A DNA stretch of 64,000 bases from Chitinophagaceae bacterium (GTDB lineage Bacteria > Bacteroidota > Bacteroidia > Chitinophagales > Chitinophagaceae): positions 62,001-126,000 of the forward strand of contig JAFKGQ010000009.1 of the NCBI GenBank assembly GCA_017307755.1, written 5' to 3'. Each line of letters starts with the position of its first letter. Within the stretch, counting starts at the first letter, position 1. A program made the position numbers and the translations under genes. The notes beneath the pieces are model-generated. The model was not told where the DNA came from and made no database searches. It was given only the letters and a program-made list of their open reading frames with translations. This document shows positions 33,319 through 42,479 of this stretch, in pieces.

Positions 33319-36300
33319 ATGCTAGAAAATATTGGTATGATTATCAGGTGTTTAGTGCTAGTTTGCTTACTCCTAACCAGTACCGGTGGTTTTTGTCAGG
33401 TCAAGGACTATCCTTTTTCAAGGTTAGCCATCCAGGATGGATTATCGGATAATAGAGTGAATACCATTTTTAAAGACCACCAGGGATATATCTGGTTCGG
33501 CACCAGGTCAGGCCTCAACAGGTATGATGGCTATTCGGTTAAGGTGTTCCGGCATGACGATGCAGATACCACTTCCCTCAGTGATGACCATATCGGGGTG
33601 ATCTTTGAAGGTCCGGATAATAAATTATACATCAATACAGGGACCGGCGAAGTTAATATCTATGATCCGCAGACGGAGGGTTTTCTTCCTCACGCCGGGG
33701 CCTACCTGCGCGCAAAGCATCTGTTACAATATGGGCTGGTCAGTATCCTTCATGACAAGGGCGGTCATTATTATTTTATTTACAGCGATTCGGGGGTTTA
33801 CCGGATCGATCCCGGCAAGACAGCCATCCCTGTTGGCAGGGATGTTCATGCTGCTGCTGCGGTGAAGAGCCGGATCAACGGCGCGGCCCTGGATGCTTCG
33901 GGTAACCTTTGGCTGTCTTATGAGAACAGCTTATTGGAGAAAATAGATGCGCAGAGCAATAAAGTATCCCTACGTACGGATATCATGCAACATACAAATC
34001 CCAGCGCGTCTTCCGGATATAAACTATTCATCGATGACCTGGATCAGCTTTGGCTGTATGCCCCCGGTAATCTTTCGGGTCTATGGAAGTATGATCCATC
34101 AACGGCGGGGCTTTTACATTTTAACCGGGATTCGGGGCAGGCAAGATTAAGCAGCAATATGGTAAGCGATGTCCTGCAGGATGATAAGGGTATGATCTGG
34201 ATCGCTACGGACCAGGGCGGTGTGAACCTGCTGGATAAGAAGATGCGGACTGTGCGGTATTTACAGCATTCGGATGAAGAGAGGAGTTTGCCCGAGAACA
34301 CGATCACAACTTTGTACCGTGACAATCTTGGCACAGTATGGCTTGGGACTTTTAAGAACGGAGTCTGCTATTACCAGCAGCATATGCTGCGGTTCCCGCT
34401 GTACAGGCGTCAGCCGGGAGAGGCGGCGAGCTTACCTTATAACGATGTGAACTGTTTTGCGGAAGATGGAAAAGGAAATATCTGGATGGGCACCAATGGC
34501 GGCGGGCTCATTTATTTCGACAGGGCCGCGAACAGGTTTACCCAGTACAGACACGAAGCAGGCAGTCCCAACAGTCTTTCCAGCGATGTGGTGGTGACGC
34601 TTGTCATGGATCATGAAAAGAAGCTCTGGATCGGCACTTACCAGGGGGGATTGGATTGCTATGACGGCCGCAGGTTTATCCATTACAGGCATAAGGACGG
34701 CGATCCCGTCAGTCTTTCGGATGATAGGGTTTTCGCGCTTCATGAAGATGCCGGCGGTGATCTGTGGGTGGGCACCATGGTAGGTGGTTTGGACAGACTC
34801 GACAAGACAAAGGGCAAATTCTATCACAACAATGTTTTCATGCCTAATTCCATCCACGCGAATTATGTCCCGGCGCTGACGGAGGATTCGGCCGGCAATC
34901 TGTGGATAGGGACTTCATATGGCATTGATGTATTGATCCGGAGCACGGGCAAGTACGTGTATTATACCAACGAAAACAGCAAGCTGAGCGATAATATCAT
35001 ATATGGCATGTCCTGCGACCACGCGGGGAACATGTGGGTATCCACCAGGCGGGGGCTGAGCGTGATGCAGCCGGGGCGTGATACCTTCCAGGTGTTTCAG
35101 ACAAAGGACGGTCTTCCCTCCAATACAGTCCTGAGCATCCTGGAAGACCAGGATCACTTTTTATGGGTGGGCACTTCCGGCGGGTTATCAAAGATTGCCT
35201 TGTCGACAGAGAAAGGACAAATAAAGATCAAATGCGTGAATTTTGATGAGTATGACGGTTTGCAGGGAAGAGAATTCAACCAGTATGCAGCATTCCGTAC
35301 CAGGGGAGGGGAGCTGCTGTTCGGTGGGGCGAATGGCTTCAACCTGTTCAAACCTGAATCGATAGGCCGGGACGAGCATATTCCGGCGGTGGTCCTGACG
35401 GGATTGCAAATATTTAATAAGGAGGCGCCTTTGCCGGCATCCGTCCTGCGGGAGGGCAAGCTTGTCCTTTCCTACGACGAGAACAATTTTACCCTGGAGT
35501 TTGCGGCACTGAGCTATATCAATGCCCGTAAGAACCGGTATGCCTATCAGCTGGCGGGATTTGACAAGGACTGGGTGTCTACGGATGGCCGCAACCGGCG
35601 GGCTACTTACACGAACATCGATCCGGGCGAGTACGTTTTCCGGGTCAGGGCTTCCAATAGCGATGGGGTATGGAATGAGGAGGGTATCAGTGTCCTCGTC
35701 ATTGTAAAGCCCCCCTTCTGGAAGACGCCCTTTGCCTGGTGTCTTTATGTTTTGTTCGTCCTGGCGGCATTGTATGTGGGACGTATGCGTATCATCAGGC
35801 GGGCCAAAGCGCGATTTGCACTGGCGGAGGAAAGGCGGGAAGCGTTGCGGGTACATGAACTGGACAGGATGAAGATCAAATTCTTTACCAATCTCAGCCA
35901 TGAGTTCCGTACACCTTTGTCATTGATACTATCACCCGCGGACAAATTGATACGGAGCGAAGAGGATGGCGGGCGTAGACAACTGGCTATGACGATCGAG
36001 CGCAATGCAAAAAGATTGCTTCACCTGGTCAATCAACTGCTGGACCTTAGAAAAATGGAGGTCAATGAGCTGAAGCTGCATATGGGCCGGGGGGACATCG
36101 CGGGATTTATAAAGACGACAGCCGATTCATTTGCGGACCTGGCGGCAGAGAGGGGCATTATCTTTGAATATCAGGCTGATACGGATCACCTGCCTGCCCT
36201 GTTCGACAAGGACAAGGTGGAACGGATCTTATTCAATCTCTTATCCAATGCTTTTAAATTTACGCCTACCGGCGGCTCGGTGAAGGTGGAGCTTACCGTG

Positions 36301-37434
36301 GCGGAAAAAGAGGAGCAGAGTGTTTTGCTGGAGCTCAAGGTGAAAGATACGGGCATCGGGATACCGGCCGACCAGCAGCAAAAGATATTCGAATCGTTCT
36401 TCCAGGGGGAGGCGCCGGGGCATATCCGGAATCAAGGTACCGGCATTGGACTGGCCATTACGAGGGAATTTGTGGAAATGCATGGCGGTACGATCAAAGT
36501 GGAGAGTGTGCCGGATATGGGCAGCTGCTTTACCGTGCTCCTGCCTGTGACCATCCTGCGTGAATCCTCACCCGTGACGGCAAGCCCGGCCTCTGAAGAA
36601 GAGGCAGGGGATGAGGTGGTTGTAAAAGAGGAACCATTTTACCTTCCGGAGGGTGAAGAGAAACACTTTAAAGTGCTGTTGGTGGAAGATGATGACGATT
36701 TCAGGTTTTACCTGAAAGACAACCTGGCGCCCCTGTTCACGATCCTGGAAGCGGCGAATGGCAGGGAAGGATGGCAGAAAGCTCTTTCCGGGCAACCGGA
36801 CCTGGTGGTGAGTGATGTCAATATGCCCCTGATGGATGGGCTGGAGTTATGCAAAAAGATAAAAGCGGATGAACGGGTCCGTCATATACCCGTGATCCTG
36901 CTGACGGCCCTTTCGAGCGAGCATGACCAGCTGCGGGCCCTGGGAATGGGTGTCAATGACTATATTTCAAAACCCTTCAATGTGGAGATCCTCGTTTCCC
37001 GGATCCGAAATCTGCTGGAGTTTAAGGACTCTGTGGAACACACGACCAGGAAAAGGGTTACGATAGAGCCAAAAGAGGTCGAAGAGGCGCCGGAGGAAAC
37101 GGAGGAAGAGTTCGTTCGTAAGGCGGTGGAGGTCGTGGAGAAGCATATTGCCAATGCCGACTTCTCGGTGGATGATTGGGCCAGGGAGTTGGGCATGAGC
37201 CGGACGACCCTGTACAAGCGGATGCTGACGGCCACGGGAAAAACCCCCATCGGGTTTATCCGTAGTTTCCGGATGAAGCGGGCGGCCCAGCTCCTGGAAA
37301 AGACACGGCACAATGTCGCTGAGGTGGCTTATATGGTTGGCTTTAACAATCCCAAATATTTCGCCCGGTACTTTAAGGAAGTTTACGGCAAGCTGCCCAG
37401 CGTCTACCAGGCGGAGAGGCGGAAAAAAGGGTGA
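33319..37434 (+). CDS. Hybrid two-component system regulator 1 (sensor, kinase, receiver, AraC output)
   Basis: 1371 residues, all two-component parts in one chain. A signal/anchor region is followed by a periplasmic sensor of repeated beta-propeller units (about 30-690: repeats such as 'DHQGYIWFGTRSGLNRYDGYS', 'GNIWMGTNGGG'). A Y_Y_Y domain (about 695-775), a membrane span (about 785-805), a kinase core with His 861 in 'NLSHEFRTP' and N-box 'NLLSNAFKF' come next. The receiver has Asp 1166 ('VVSDVNMPLMDG') and the AraC-type helix-turn-helix covers the last 105 residues. Such proteins bind oligosaccharides of their cognate polysaccharide and activate nearby loci. GH5 and GH3-esterase genes follow directly. 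A TATATTTA box lies at 33295-33302. Confidence 0.96.
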   Translation: MLENIGMIIRCLVLVCLLLTSTGGFCQVKDYPFSRLAIQDGLSDNRVNTIFKDHQGYIWFGTRSGLNRYDGYSVKVFRHDDADTTSLSDDHIGVIFEGPDNKLYINTGTGEVNIYDPQTEGFLPHAGAYLRAKHLLQYGLVSILHDKGGHYYFIYSDSGVYRIDPGKTAIPVGRDVHAAAAVKSRINGAALDASGNLWLSYENSLLEKIDAQSNKVSLRTDIMQHTNPSASSGYKLFIDDLDQLWLYAPGNLSGLWKYDPSTAGLLHFNRDSGQARLSSNMVSDVLQDDKGMIWIATDQGGVNLLDKKMRTVRYLQHSDEERSLPENTITTLYRDNLGTVWLGTFKNGVCYYQQHMLRFPLYRRQPGEAASLPYNDVNCFAEDGKGNIWMGTNGGGLIYFDRAANRFTQYRHEAGSPNSLSSDVVVTLVMDHEKKLWIGTYQGGLDCYDGRRFIHYRHKDGDPVSLSDDRVFALHEDAGGDLWVGTMVGGLDRLDKTKGKFYHNNVFMPNSIHANYVPALTEDSAGNLWIGTSYGIDVLIRSTGKYVYYTNENSKLSDNIIYGMSCDHAGNMWVSTRRGLSVMQPGRDTFQVFQTKDGLPSNTVLSILEDQDHFLWVGTSGGLSKIALSTEKGQIKIKCVNFDEYDGLQGREFNQYAAFRTRGGELLFGGANGFNLFKPESIGRDEHIPAVVLTGLQIFNKEAPLPASVLREGKLVLSYDENNFTLEFAALSYINARKNRYAYQLAGFDKDWVSTDGRNRRATYTNIDPGEYVFRVRASNSDGVWNEEGISVLVIVKPPFWKTPFAWCLYVLFVLAALYVGRMRIIRRAKARFALAEERREALRVHELDRMKIKFFTNLSHEFRTPLSLILSPADKLIRSEEDGGRRQLAMTIERNAKRLLHLVNQLLDLRKMEVNELKLHMGRGDIAGFIKTTADSFADLAAERGIIFEYQADTDHLPALFDKDKVERILFNLLSNAFKFTPTGGSVKVELTVAEKEEQSVLLELKVKDTGIGIPADQQQKIFESFFQGEAPGHIRNQGTGIGLAITREFVEMHGGTIKVESVPDMGSCFTVLLPVTILRESSPVTASPASEEEAGDEVVVKEEPFYLPEGEEKHFKVLLVEDDDDFRFYLKDNLAPLFTILEAANGREGWQKALSGQPDLVVSDVNMPLMDGLELCKKIKADERVRHIPVILLTALSSEHDQLRALGMGVNDYISKPFNVEILVSRIRNLLEFKDSVEHTTRKRVTIEPKEVEEAPEETEEEFVRKAVEVVEKHIANADFSVDDWARELGMSRTTLYKRMLTATGKTPIGFIRSFRMKRAAQLLEKTRHNVAEVAYMVGFNNPKYFARYFKEVYGKLPSVYQAERRKKG

Positions 37435-37444
37435 TGGCGGCGCC

Positions 37445-37555
37445 GTGAACCGTTGTTACCCCTGAAATATCAGATTTATACCCTCGGGATAACATTTCCG
37501 CACCTTTATTTGCAAGTTGCATTACCCTCCTTTTTTGCATGCAGGATTATATTTG
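37445..37555 (+). promoter_or_regulatory. Promoter region of the GH5 gene with 22-base-phased TACCC elements
   Basis: Elements TTACCC (37456), ATACCC (37478), GCACCT (37500) and TTACCC (37522) start exactly 22 bases apart. TATATTTG, an exact TAnnTTTG -7 box, is at 37548-37555. The fourth element would cover the -33 region, as expected for an activator that touches polymerase. The whole region, including the bases up to the start codon, is repeated with changes at 54424-54535. Direct repeats two helical turns apart fit an AraC-type output domain such as those of the two hybrid regulators. Confidence 0.6.
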
Positions 37556-37583
37556 GTTCGTTTAAAAAACGAAACGCTTGCAT

Positions 37584-39407
37584 ATGAAAAAGATTTTTAT
37601 TGTAAACCTCCTGATCACTCTATTTTTTTCTCTAAATGTTTGTGCGCAGTTGCCCACTGCACAGTCTATCGCCTCCAACCTGAAGATCGGCTGGAACATG
37701 GGGAATACCCTTGAAGCCATTTGCAGTGCGACTGCATGGGGTGGTGTGGCAACCACACAACAGCTGGTCAACGCCGTCAAGGCCGCGGGTTTCAACACGG
37801 TAAGGCTCCCCTGCGCATGGGATTGTCATGCAACCAATGGCGTTATCGACCCCAACTGGATGGCCACGGTAAAACAGTCGGTGGATTATTTTGTCAACGC
37901 CAATATGTATGTGATCCTCAATATCCACTGGGATAACGGCTGGCTGGAAAATAATGTTACTACGGCTGCCCAGGCATCCGTCAATGCCAAACAGCAAAAT
38001 TACTGGACGCAGATAGCCAATTATTTTAAAGGCTATAACGAGCATCTTTTATTTGCCAGCGCCAACGAACCCAATGCCAGCGATGCCACCGGCATGTCCG
38101 TCCTTTTGTCGTACCATCAGACCTTTGTCAATGCTGTCCGGGCTACGGGCGGGAATAATAGCAGCCGTACGCTGATCATCCAGGGTCCTCAGACGAATAT
38201 CGGGCTGACCAATACCCTGATGAATACGCTGCCGACGGACCAGATCGCGGGCAGGATGATGGTAGAGGTGCATTACTATGAACCTTACCAGTTCTCCCTG
38301 ATGACACAGGACGCGGATTGGGGAAAGATGTTCTATTACTGGGGGACAGGTTATCACTCCGCCACGGATGTGACCCGGAACAGCACATGGGGAGAGGAAA
38401 GCTATATCGATTCTAGCTTCAACCTCATGAAGACGAAGTTCGTGGACAAAGGTATCCCGGTGATCATAGGAGAATTTGCCGCGGTGAAGCGGACGCTGAG
38501 CCCTCCGTCGGATCAGACGCTGCACCTTGCTTCCCGTCAGTATTTTTACCGGTATGTGGTAAGCGCTGCAAAAAGCAGGGGGATCATACCCTATGTCTGG
38601 GACATCAACCAGGGGATTTATGACCGGGCGACCGCCACAGTGCTGGACCAGGGTATCCTCGACGCCATGAACCAGGGTTCGGGTGTTGCTTATATGACTT
38701 TTACCAACCGCGCCAGCGGCTTATTGATAGACGGGATGGGTAGGACCACCAATGGCACTGCCACGGGCCAGTGGAGCAACAGCGGCAGCAATAACCAGCA
38801 ATGGATCATGGAGTCCATGGGCAGGTACATCAGATTAAGGAACAGGGCGACCGGGATATACATCGATGGAATGTACAATTATACCAACGGCGCGGCGGCC
38901 GGCCAATGGAGCAGCAGCGGCAGCGACGCGCAGCAATGGCTCCTGCAGCCGTCGGGGACCTATTATACGATCTCCAACAAGGCGACAGGCCAGTACCTGG
39001 ATGGTATCTACAGAAGCGCTAATGGCTCAGATCTGGGCCAATGGAGCAACAGCGGGAGCACAGCCCAGCAATGGACGGTAGGCACTGTGGGACATGTGCA
39101 GGTCACCAGCTCCACGGCTGCCGCGGCAACAGGACAGGCCGGCACGCTGACGAATGACCAGGGAAACGGCTCATTGCAATTATATCCCAATCCTTTCAAA
39201 TCGACGTTCAGCCTGACCATCGATAACCCGGATTCGGTGAAGAACATAGCGATCTTTGATCTGGCGGGCAAGCAGGTGGAGCTTATCGGGCATCCGGACA
39301 TTGCGAATCAGATGTCCATCGGCGCCTCGCTGAACCCCGGTGCGTACATCGTCAAAATATATGGGATAAACCGGGTACAATCATTCAAGGTTATAAAAAT
39401 CAATTAG
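37584..39407 (+). CDS. Secreted GH5 endo-glucanase with ricin-type repeats and T9SS signal
   Basis: 607 residues from the ATG at 37584. The signal peptide ends at 'NVCAQ'. The GH5 domain (about 20-365; subfamily 4-like, 'KIGWNMGNTLEA') has acid/base Glu 162 in 'SANEPN' and nucleophile Glu 297 in 'IGEFA'. Next comes a carbohydrate-binding region of three 45-residue ricin-like repeats, each ending in QQW (about 375-510). A Ser/Thr/Ala linker and a type 9 secretion C-terminal domain ('LQLYPNPFKSTFSL', 'LNPGAYIVKIYG') close the protein. It should be exported through T9SS and cut beta-1,4-glucan or xyloglucan outside the cell. The GH3-esterase gene follows after 21 bases. Confidence 0.93.
   Translation: MKKIFIVNLLITLFFSLNVCAQLPTAQSIASNLKIGWNMGNTLEAICSATAWGGVATTQQLVNAVKAAGFNTVRLPCAWDCHATNGVIDPNWMATVKQSVDYFVNANMYVILNIHWDNGWLENNVTTAAQASVNAKQQNYWTQIANYFKGYNEHLLFASANEPNASDATGMSVLLSYHQTFVNAVRATGGNNSSRTLIIQGPQTNIGLTNTLMNTLPTDQIAGRMMVEVHYYEPYQFSLMTQDADWGKMFYYWGTGYHSATDVTRNSTWGEESYIDSSFNLMKTKFVDKGIPVIIGEFAAVKRTLSPPSDQTLHLASRQYFYRYVVSAAKSRGIIPYVWDINQGIYDRATATVLDQGILDAMNQGSGVAYMTFTNRASGLLIDGMGRTTNGTATGQWSNSGSNNQQWIMESMGRYIRLRNRATGIYIDGMYNYTNGAAAGQWSSSGSDAQQWLLQPSGTYYTISNKATGQYLDGIYRSANGSDLGQWSNSGSTAQQWTVGTVGHVQVTSSTAAAATGQAGTLTNDQGNGSLQLYPNPFKSTFSLTIDNPDSVKNIAIFDLAGKQVELIGHPDIANQMSIGASLNPGAYIVKIYGINRVQSFKVIKIN
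38766..39059 (+). repeat. Three DNA repeats at 135-base spacing in the ricin-like region
   Basis: The 24-base block starting GGCCARTGGAGCA occurs at 38766, 38901 and 39036, exactly 135 bases apart, equal to 45 codons. It encodes 'GQWSNSGS' or close variants before each QQW. The near identity at DNA level suggests recent internal duplication. Confidence 0.8.
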
Positions 39408-39428
39408 AGGGATCAACTGGAAAAAAAT

Positions 39429-42422
39429 ATGAGAAATGTATTTGTAAAGGCAATGCCGGCAGGAATGCTGGCATTGGCCATAATAGTGAATGCCGGAACG
39501 GCAACTGCGCAGCGGACATCGGCGGCCCAAAACGTCACAAGCGACAATAAGCAGGAAGAAAAGATCCGCATCCTCATCAGCAAAATGACCTTGCGGGAAA
39601 AAACGAGTCTTCTTCATGCGAATTCGAAATTTTATGTTTCAGGTATCAGACGGCTGGGGATCCCGGAGTGGGCGTTGAGTGACGGACCCCATGGCGTCAG
39701 AGCAGAGATCAACCGGGATAACTGGGCCTATGCCGGCTGGACAAACGACTCCGCAACCTGCTTTCCGCCGGGCACGGCGCTTGCAGCTACCTGGAACCCT
39801 CAACTGGCGTATGCACAGGGGCTTGTGCTGGGCGAGGAAGCCCGTTATCGGAAAAAGGACATCTTATTGGGGCCCGGCATCAACATCATCCGTTCGCCGC
39901 TGTGCGGAAGGAATTTTGAATACATGAGCGAGGACCCTTTTCTTATTTCGAAGATGGCTGTTGCTTATATAAAAGCATTGCAGTCAAAGGATGTGGCTGT
40001 CAGCGTAAAACACTGGCTGGCCAATAACCAGGAATCGCACCGGGATTCTATCGATGTGTATATGAGCGAAAGGGCCTTGCGTGAGATCTACCTGCCCGGG
40101 TTCAAAGCATCCGTGATGGAAGGCGGCGCCTATACCGTGATGGCCGCCTATAACAGGTTCCGCGGTGACTGGTGTTCCGAAAATGACTACCTCGACCGGC
40201 AGGTCCTTCGCAGGGAGTTCGGATTCAAGGGAGTGTTGATGACCGACTGGTCTGCCGCACATTCGACAGTGAAAGCGGCTTTGGCGGGGCTTGACCTGGA
40301 AATGGGCACGGATATAAAAGATTATAACGAGTGGTATTTCGCCAACCCATTGATCAAAGCAGTAGAAGAAGGAAAAGTGCCTGTATCGGTCCTCGATGAA
40401 AAAGTCGCGCATGTGCTGCGGGTAATGTCCAAAACAAAAATGCTGGATGAGGGACAGCGGGAAAAAGGAAAGATGAATACGCCCGAACATCGGCAGGCTG
40501 CCTATAATTCCGCTGCCGAAGCGGCTGTGCTGTTACAAAATAACGGGGACCTGCTGCCGCTGTATTTCGATAAAATAAGATCGATCGCCGTCATTGGGGA
40601 TAATGCCACCCGTAAACATTGCGGCGGCGGTCTTAGCTCCGAGATCAAGGCCTTGTATGAAATAACACCCCTGCAGGCCTTGCAGCAAAAGTTCGGGGCT
40701 GCTGTAAAAATAAATTATGCAAGGGGATACGAAAAGCAATCCACGTTCAAAGAAGGCAATAATTCCGGTCAGTCCGGCGCCGGCAAAGTGGATTGGCAAC
40801 TGATCGACGAGGCGGTTGCGACAGCGAGGGCGTCGGATATAGCCATTATTTTTGGCGGATTGAACCATGACTTCGACACCGAGTCTTTCGATAAGCAAAA
40901 TATGGATCTGCCATACGGGCAGGAGGTTCTGATCCGGGAGGTTGCCAAAGCGAACCCTAACACCGTGCTGGTGATCATTGCCGGCTCTCCGGTGGGATTA
41001 GCGGGTATTGTTCACCGGGTACCGTCCATTTTATGGTCATGGTATGGCGGGATGGAAGCAGGGAATGCAGTGGCGGACCTGCTGAGCGGCAAGGCAAATC
41101 CTTCCGGCAAGCTGCCTTTCACGTTGCCGGTGTCCCTGGAGCAATCGCCTGCGCATGCCCTGGGCAATTTCCCCGGCCGGGACCTGAAAGTGAATTATGA
41201 AGAAGATATTTTGGTAGGATACCGCTGGTTTGATACAAAGAAGATCCAACCGCAATTTCCTTTTGGGTATGGTCTTTCTTATACTCATTTTTCCGTGACC
41301 GAATTTTCAACCGATAAATTGGATTATGGAAAGGATGATACCATCCGGGCCAGGTTTACTATCAAAAATACAGGCGGCGTTTATGGAGGTGAGGTCGTGC
41401 AGTTATATGCCAGTGAACCAGGATGTTCCGTGTTGCGACCGGAAAAAGAGCTGAAGGCCTTTGAGAAAGTGTTTTTGAAACCCGGGGAAACAAAGACGGT
41501 TGAAATGCAGGTGAAAGTTTCCGATCTGGCTTTTTATGACGAGTCAAAAAAAGGATGGAATACAGGAGCCGGCGAATACATCCTGCGATTGGGTAATTCA
41601 TCCCGGGATATCTTCCGGGAGGTGAAAATTTTGGTAAAACCGCAGGATGAAGTAAAACGAGCGCCCCGGGGTTTCGATTCCTTAAGGACAGGCATTGCGC
41701 ATGGGAAGATAGATCCTGTTCGGTATTTCTCTACTACCGTGGGTGTCGAACGCCGGGCATTGGTTTATACGCCCCCCGGATTTTCGACAAATAAAAAGTA
41801 TCCTGTGCTCTATCTTTTGCATGGTCTTGCCGGTACGGAGGAAGAATGGCCTGCCATGGCGCCTCCGCAGATCATCCTGGACAATCTTTATGCGGAAAAA
41901 AAGGTCGAACCGATGATCGTAGTGATGCCCAATGGCAGAGCGATGAAAGATGACAGACCCGGGGAGAACAAATTCGACAGCGCGAAAGTACGGGCTTTTT
42001 CAACTTTTGAGCAGGATCTGCTGAAGGACCTGATCCCTTTTATAGAAAGGAAATATCCCGTTTATAAAGACCGGGGGCACCGGGCCATTGCCGGGTTATC
42101 CATGGGAGGGGGGCAATCGCTGAACTTTGGACTGGGCAACCCGGATACATTTGCCTGGATCGGGGCTTTTTCGCCTGCGCCGAATACAAAAATGCCGGCG
42201 GACCTGATCCCTGATCCGGCAGGGACAAAACAGCATTTGAAATTGCTATGGATATCGTGCGGGATGGATGACAACCTCATGTGGGTCAGTCAAAGGATGC
42301 ATGACCATCTTGAAAAGAACGGCGTTCTCCATATTTTCTACAAGGAACCGGGCGGACACGATTTCCCGGTGTGGAAAAATGATCTTTATATGTTCTCGCA
42401 GCTGCTGTTTAAAGGGCTTTAG
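39429..42422 (+). CDS. Fusion enzyme: GH3 beta-glucosidase plus CE1-type esterase
   Basis: 997 residues. The signal peptide is cleaved near 'GTATAQ'. The GH3 barrel (about 35-330; 'SDGPHGVRAEI', 'VKHWLANNQESHR', nucleophile Asp 273 in 'MTDWSA'), the GH3 C-terminal domain (about 360-600; 'AAVLLQNNGDLLPL') and a fibronectin-III-like domain (about 630-735) make a complete GH3 enzyme. From about 755 to the end there is an alpha/beta-hydrolase of the CE1/esterase D type: 'RRALVYTPPGFSTNKKYPVLYLLHG', Ser 891 in 'GLSMGGG', His 977 in 'GGHDF'. It would cleave glucosyl or xylosyl ends and remove acetyl or feruloyl esters in the periplasm. It is in an operon with the GH5 gene. Confidence 0.93.
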   Translation: MRNVFVKAMPAGMLALAIIVNAGTATAQRTSAAQNVTSDNKQEEKIRILISKMTLREKTSLLHANSKFYVSGIRRLGIPEWALSDGPHGVRAEINRDNWAYAGWTNDSATCFPPGTALAATWNPQLAYAQGLVLGEEARYRKKDILLGPGINIIRSPLCGRNFEYMSEDPFLISKMAVAYIKALQSKDVAVSVKHWLANNQESHRDSIDVYMSERALREIYLPGFKASVMEGGAYTVMAAYNRFRGDWCSENDYLDRQVLRREFGFKGVLMTDWSAAHSTVKAALAGLDLEMGTDIKDYNEWYFANPLIKAVEEGKVPVSVLDEKVAHVLRVMSKTKMLDEGQREKGKMNTPEHRQAAYNSAAEAAVLLQNNGDLLPLYFDKIRSIAVIGDNATRKHCGGGLSSEIKALYEITPLQALQQKFGAAVKINYARGYEKQSTFKEGNNSGQSGAGKVDWQLIDEAVATARASDIAIIFGGLNHDFDTESFDKQNMDLPYGQEVLIREVAKANPNTVLVIIAGSPVGLAGIVHRVPSILWSWYGGMEAGNAVADLLSGKANPSGKLPFTLPVSLEQSPAHALGNFPGRDLKVNYEEDILVGYRWFDTKKIQPQFPFGYGLSYTHFSVTEFSTDKLDYGKDDTIRARFTIKNTGGVYGGEVVQLYASEPGCSVLRPEKELKAFEKVFLKPGETKTVEMQVKVSDLAFYDESKKGWNTGAGEYILRLGNSSRDIFREVKILVKPQDEVKRAPRGFDSLRTGIAHGKIDPVRYFSTTVGVERRALVYTPPGFSTNKKYPVLYLLHGLAGTEEEWPAMAPPQIILDNLYAEKKVEPMIVVMPNGRAMKDDRPGENKFDSAKVRAFSTFEQDLLKDLIPFIERKYPVYKDRGHRAIAGLSMGGGQSLNFGLGNPDTFAWIGAFSPAPNTKMPADLIPDPAGTKQHLKLLWISCGMDDNLMWVSQRMHDHLEKNGVLHIFYKEPGGHDFPVWKNDLYMFSQLLFKGL

Positions 42423-42434
42423 AAAAACTATATC

Positions 42435-42442
42435 TATATTTG
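42435..42442 (+). promoter_or_regulatory. -7 box TATATTTG ahead of hybrid regulator 2
   Basis: An exact TAnnTTTG match 37 bases before the ATG at 42480, identical to the boxes at 37548 and 54528. No clear -33 TTTG is present, and no TACCC array. Confidence 0.4.
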
Positions 42443-42479
42443 AGTTCAACTGACTTCCCTGTAAGTTAAACTTAATGTG

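Noticed and set aside
37557..37573. Inverted repeat TTCGTTT-AAA-AAACGAA just before the GH5 start codon
   Set aside because: It resembles the AAACG half-sites but is not present in the duplicated promoter at 54540, so a conserved regulatory role is not supported.
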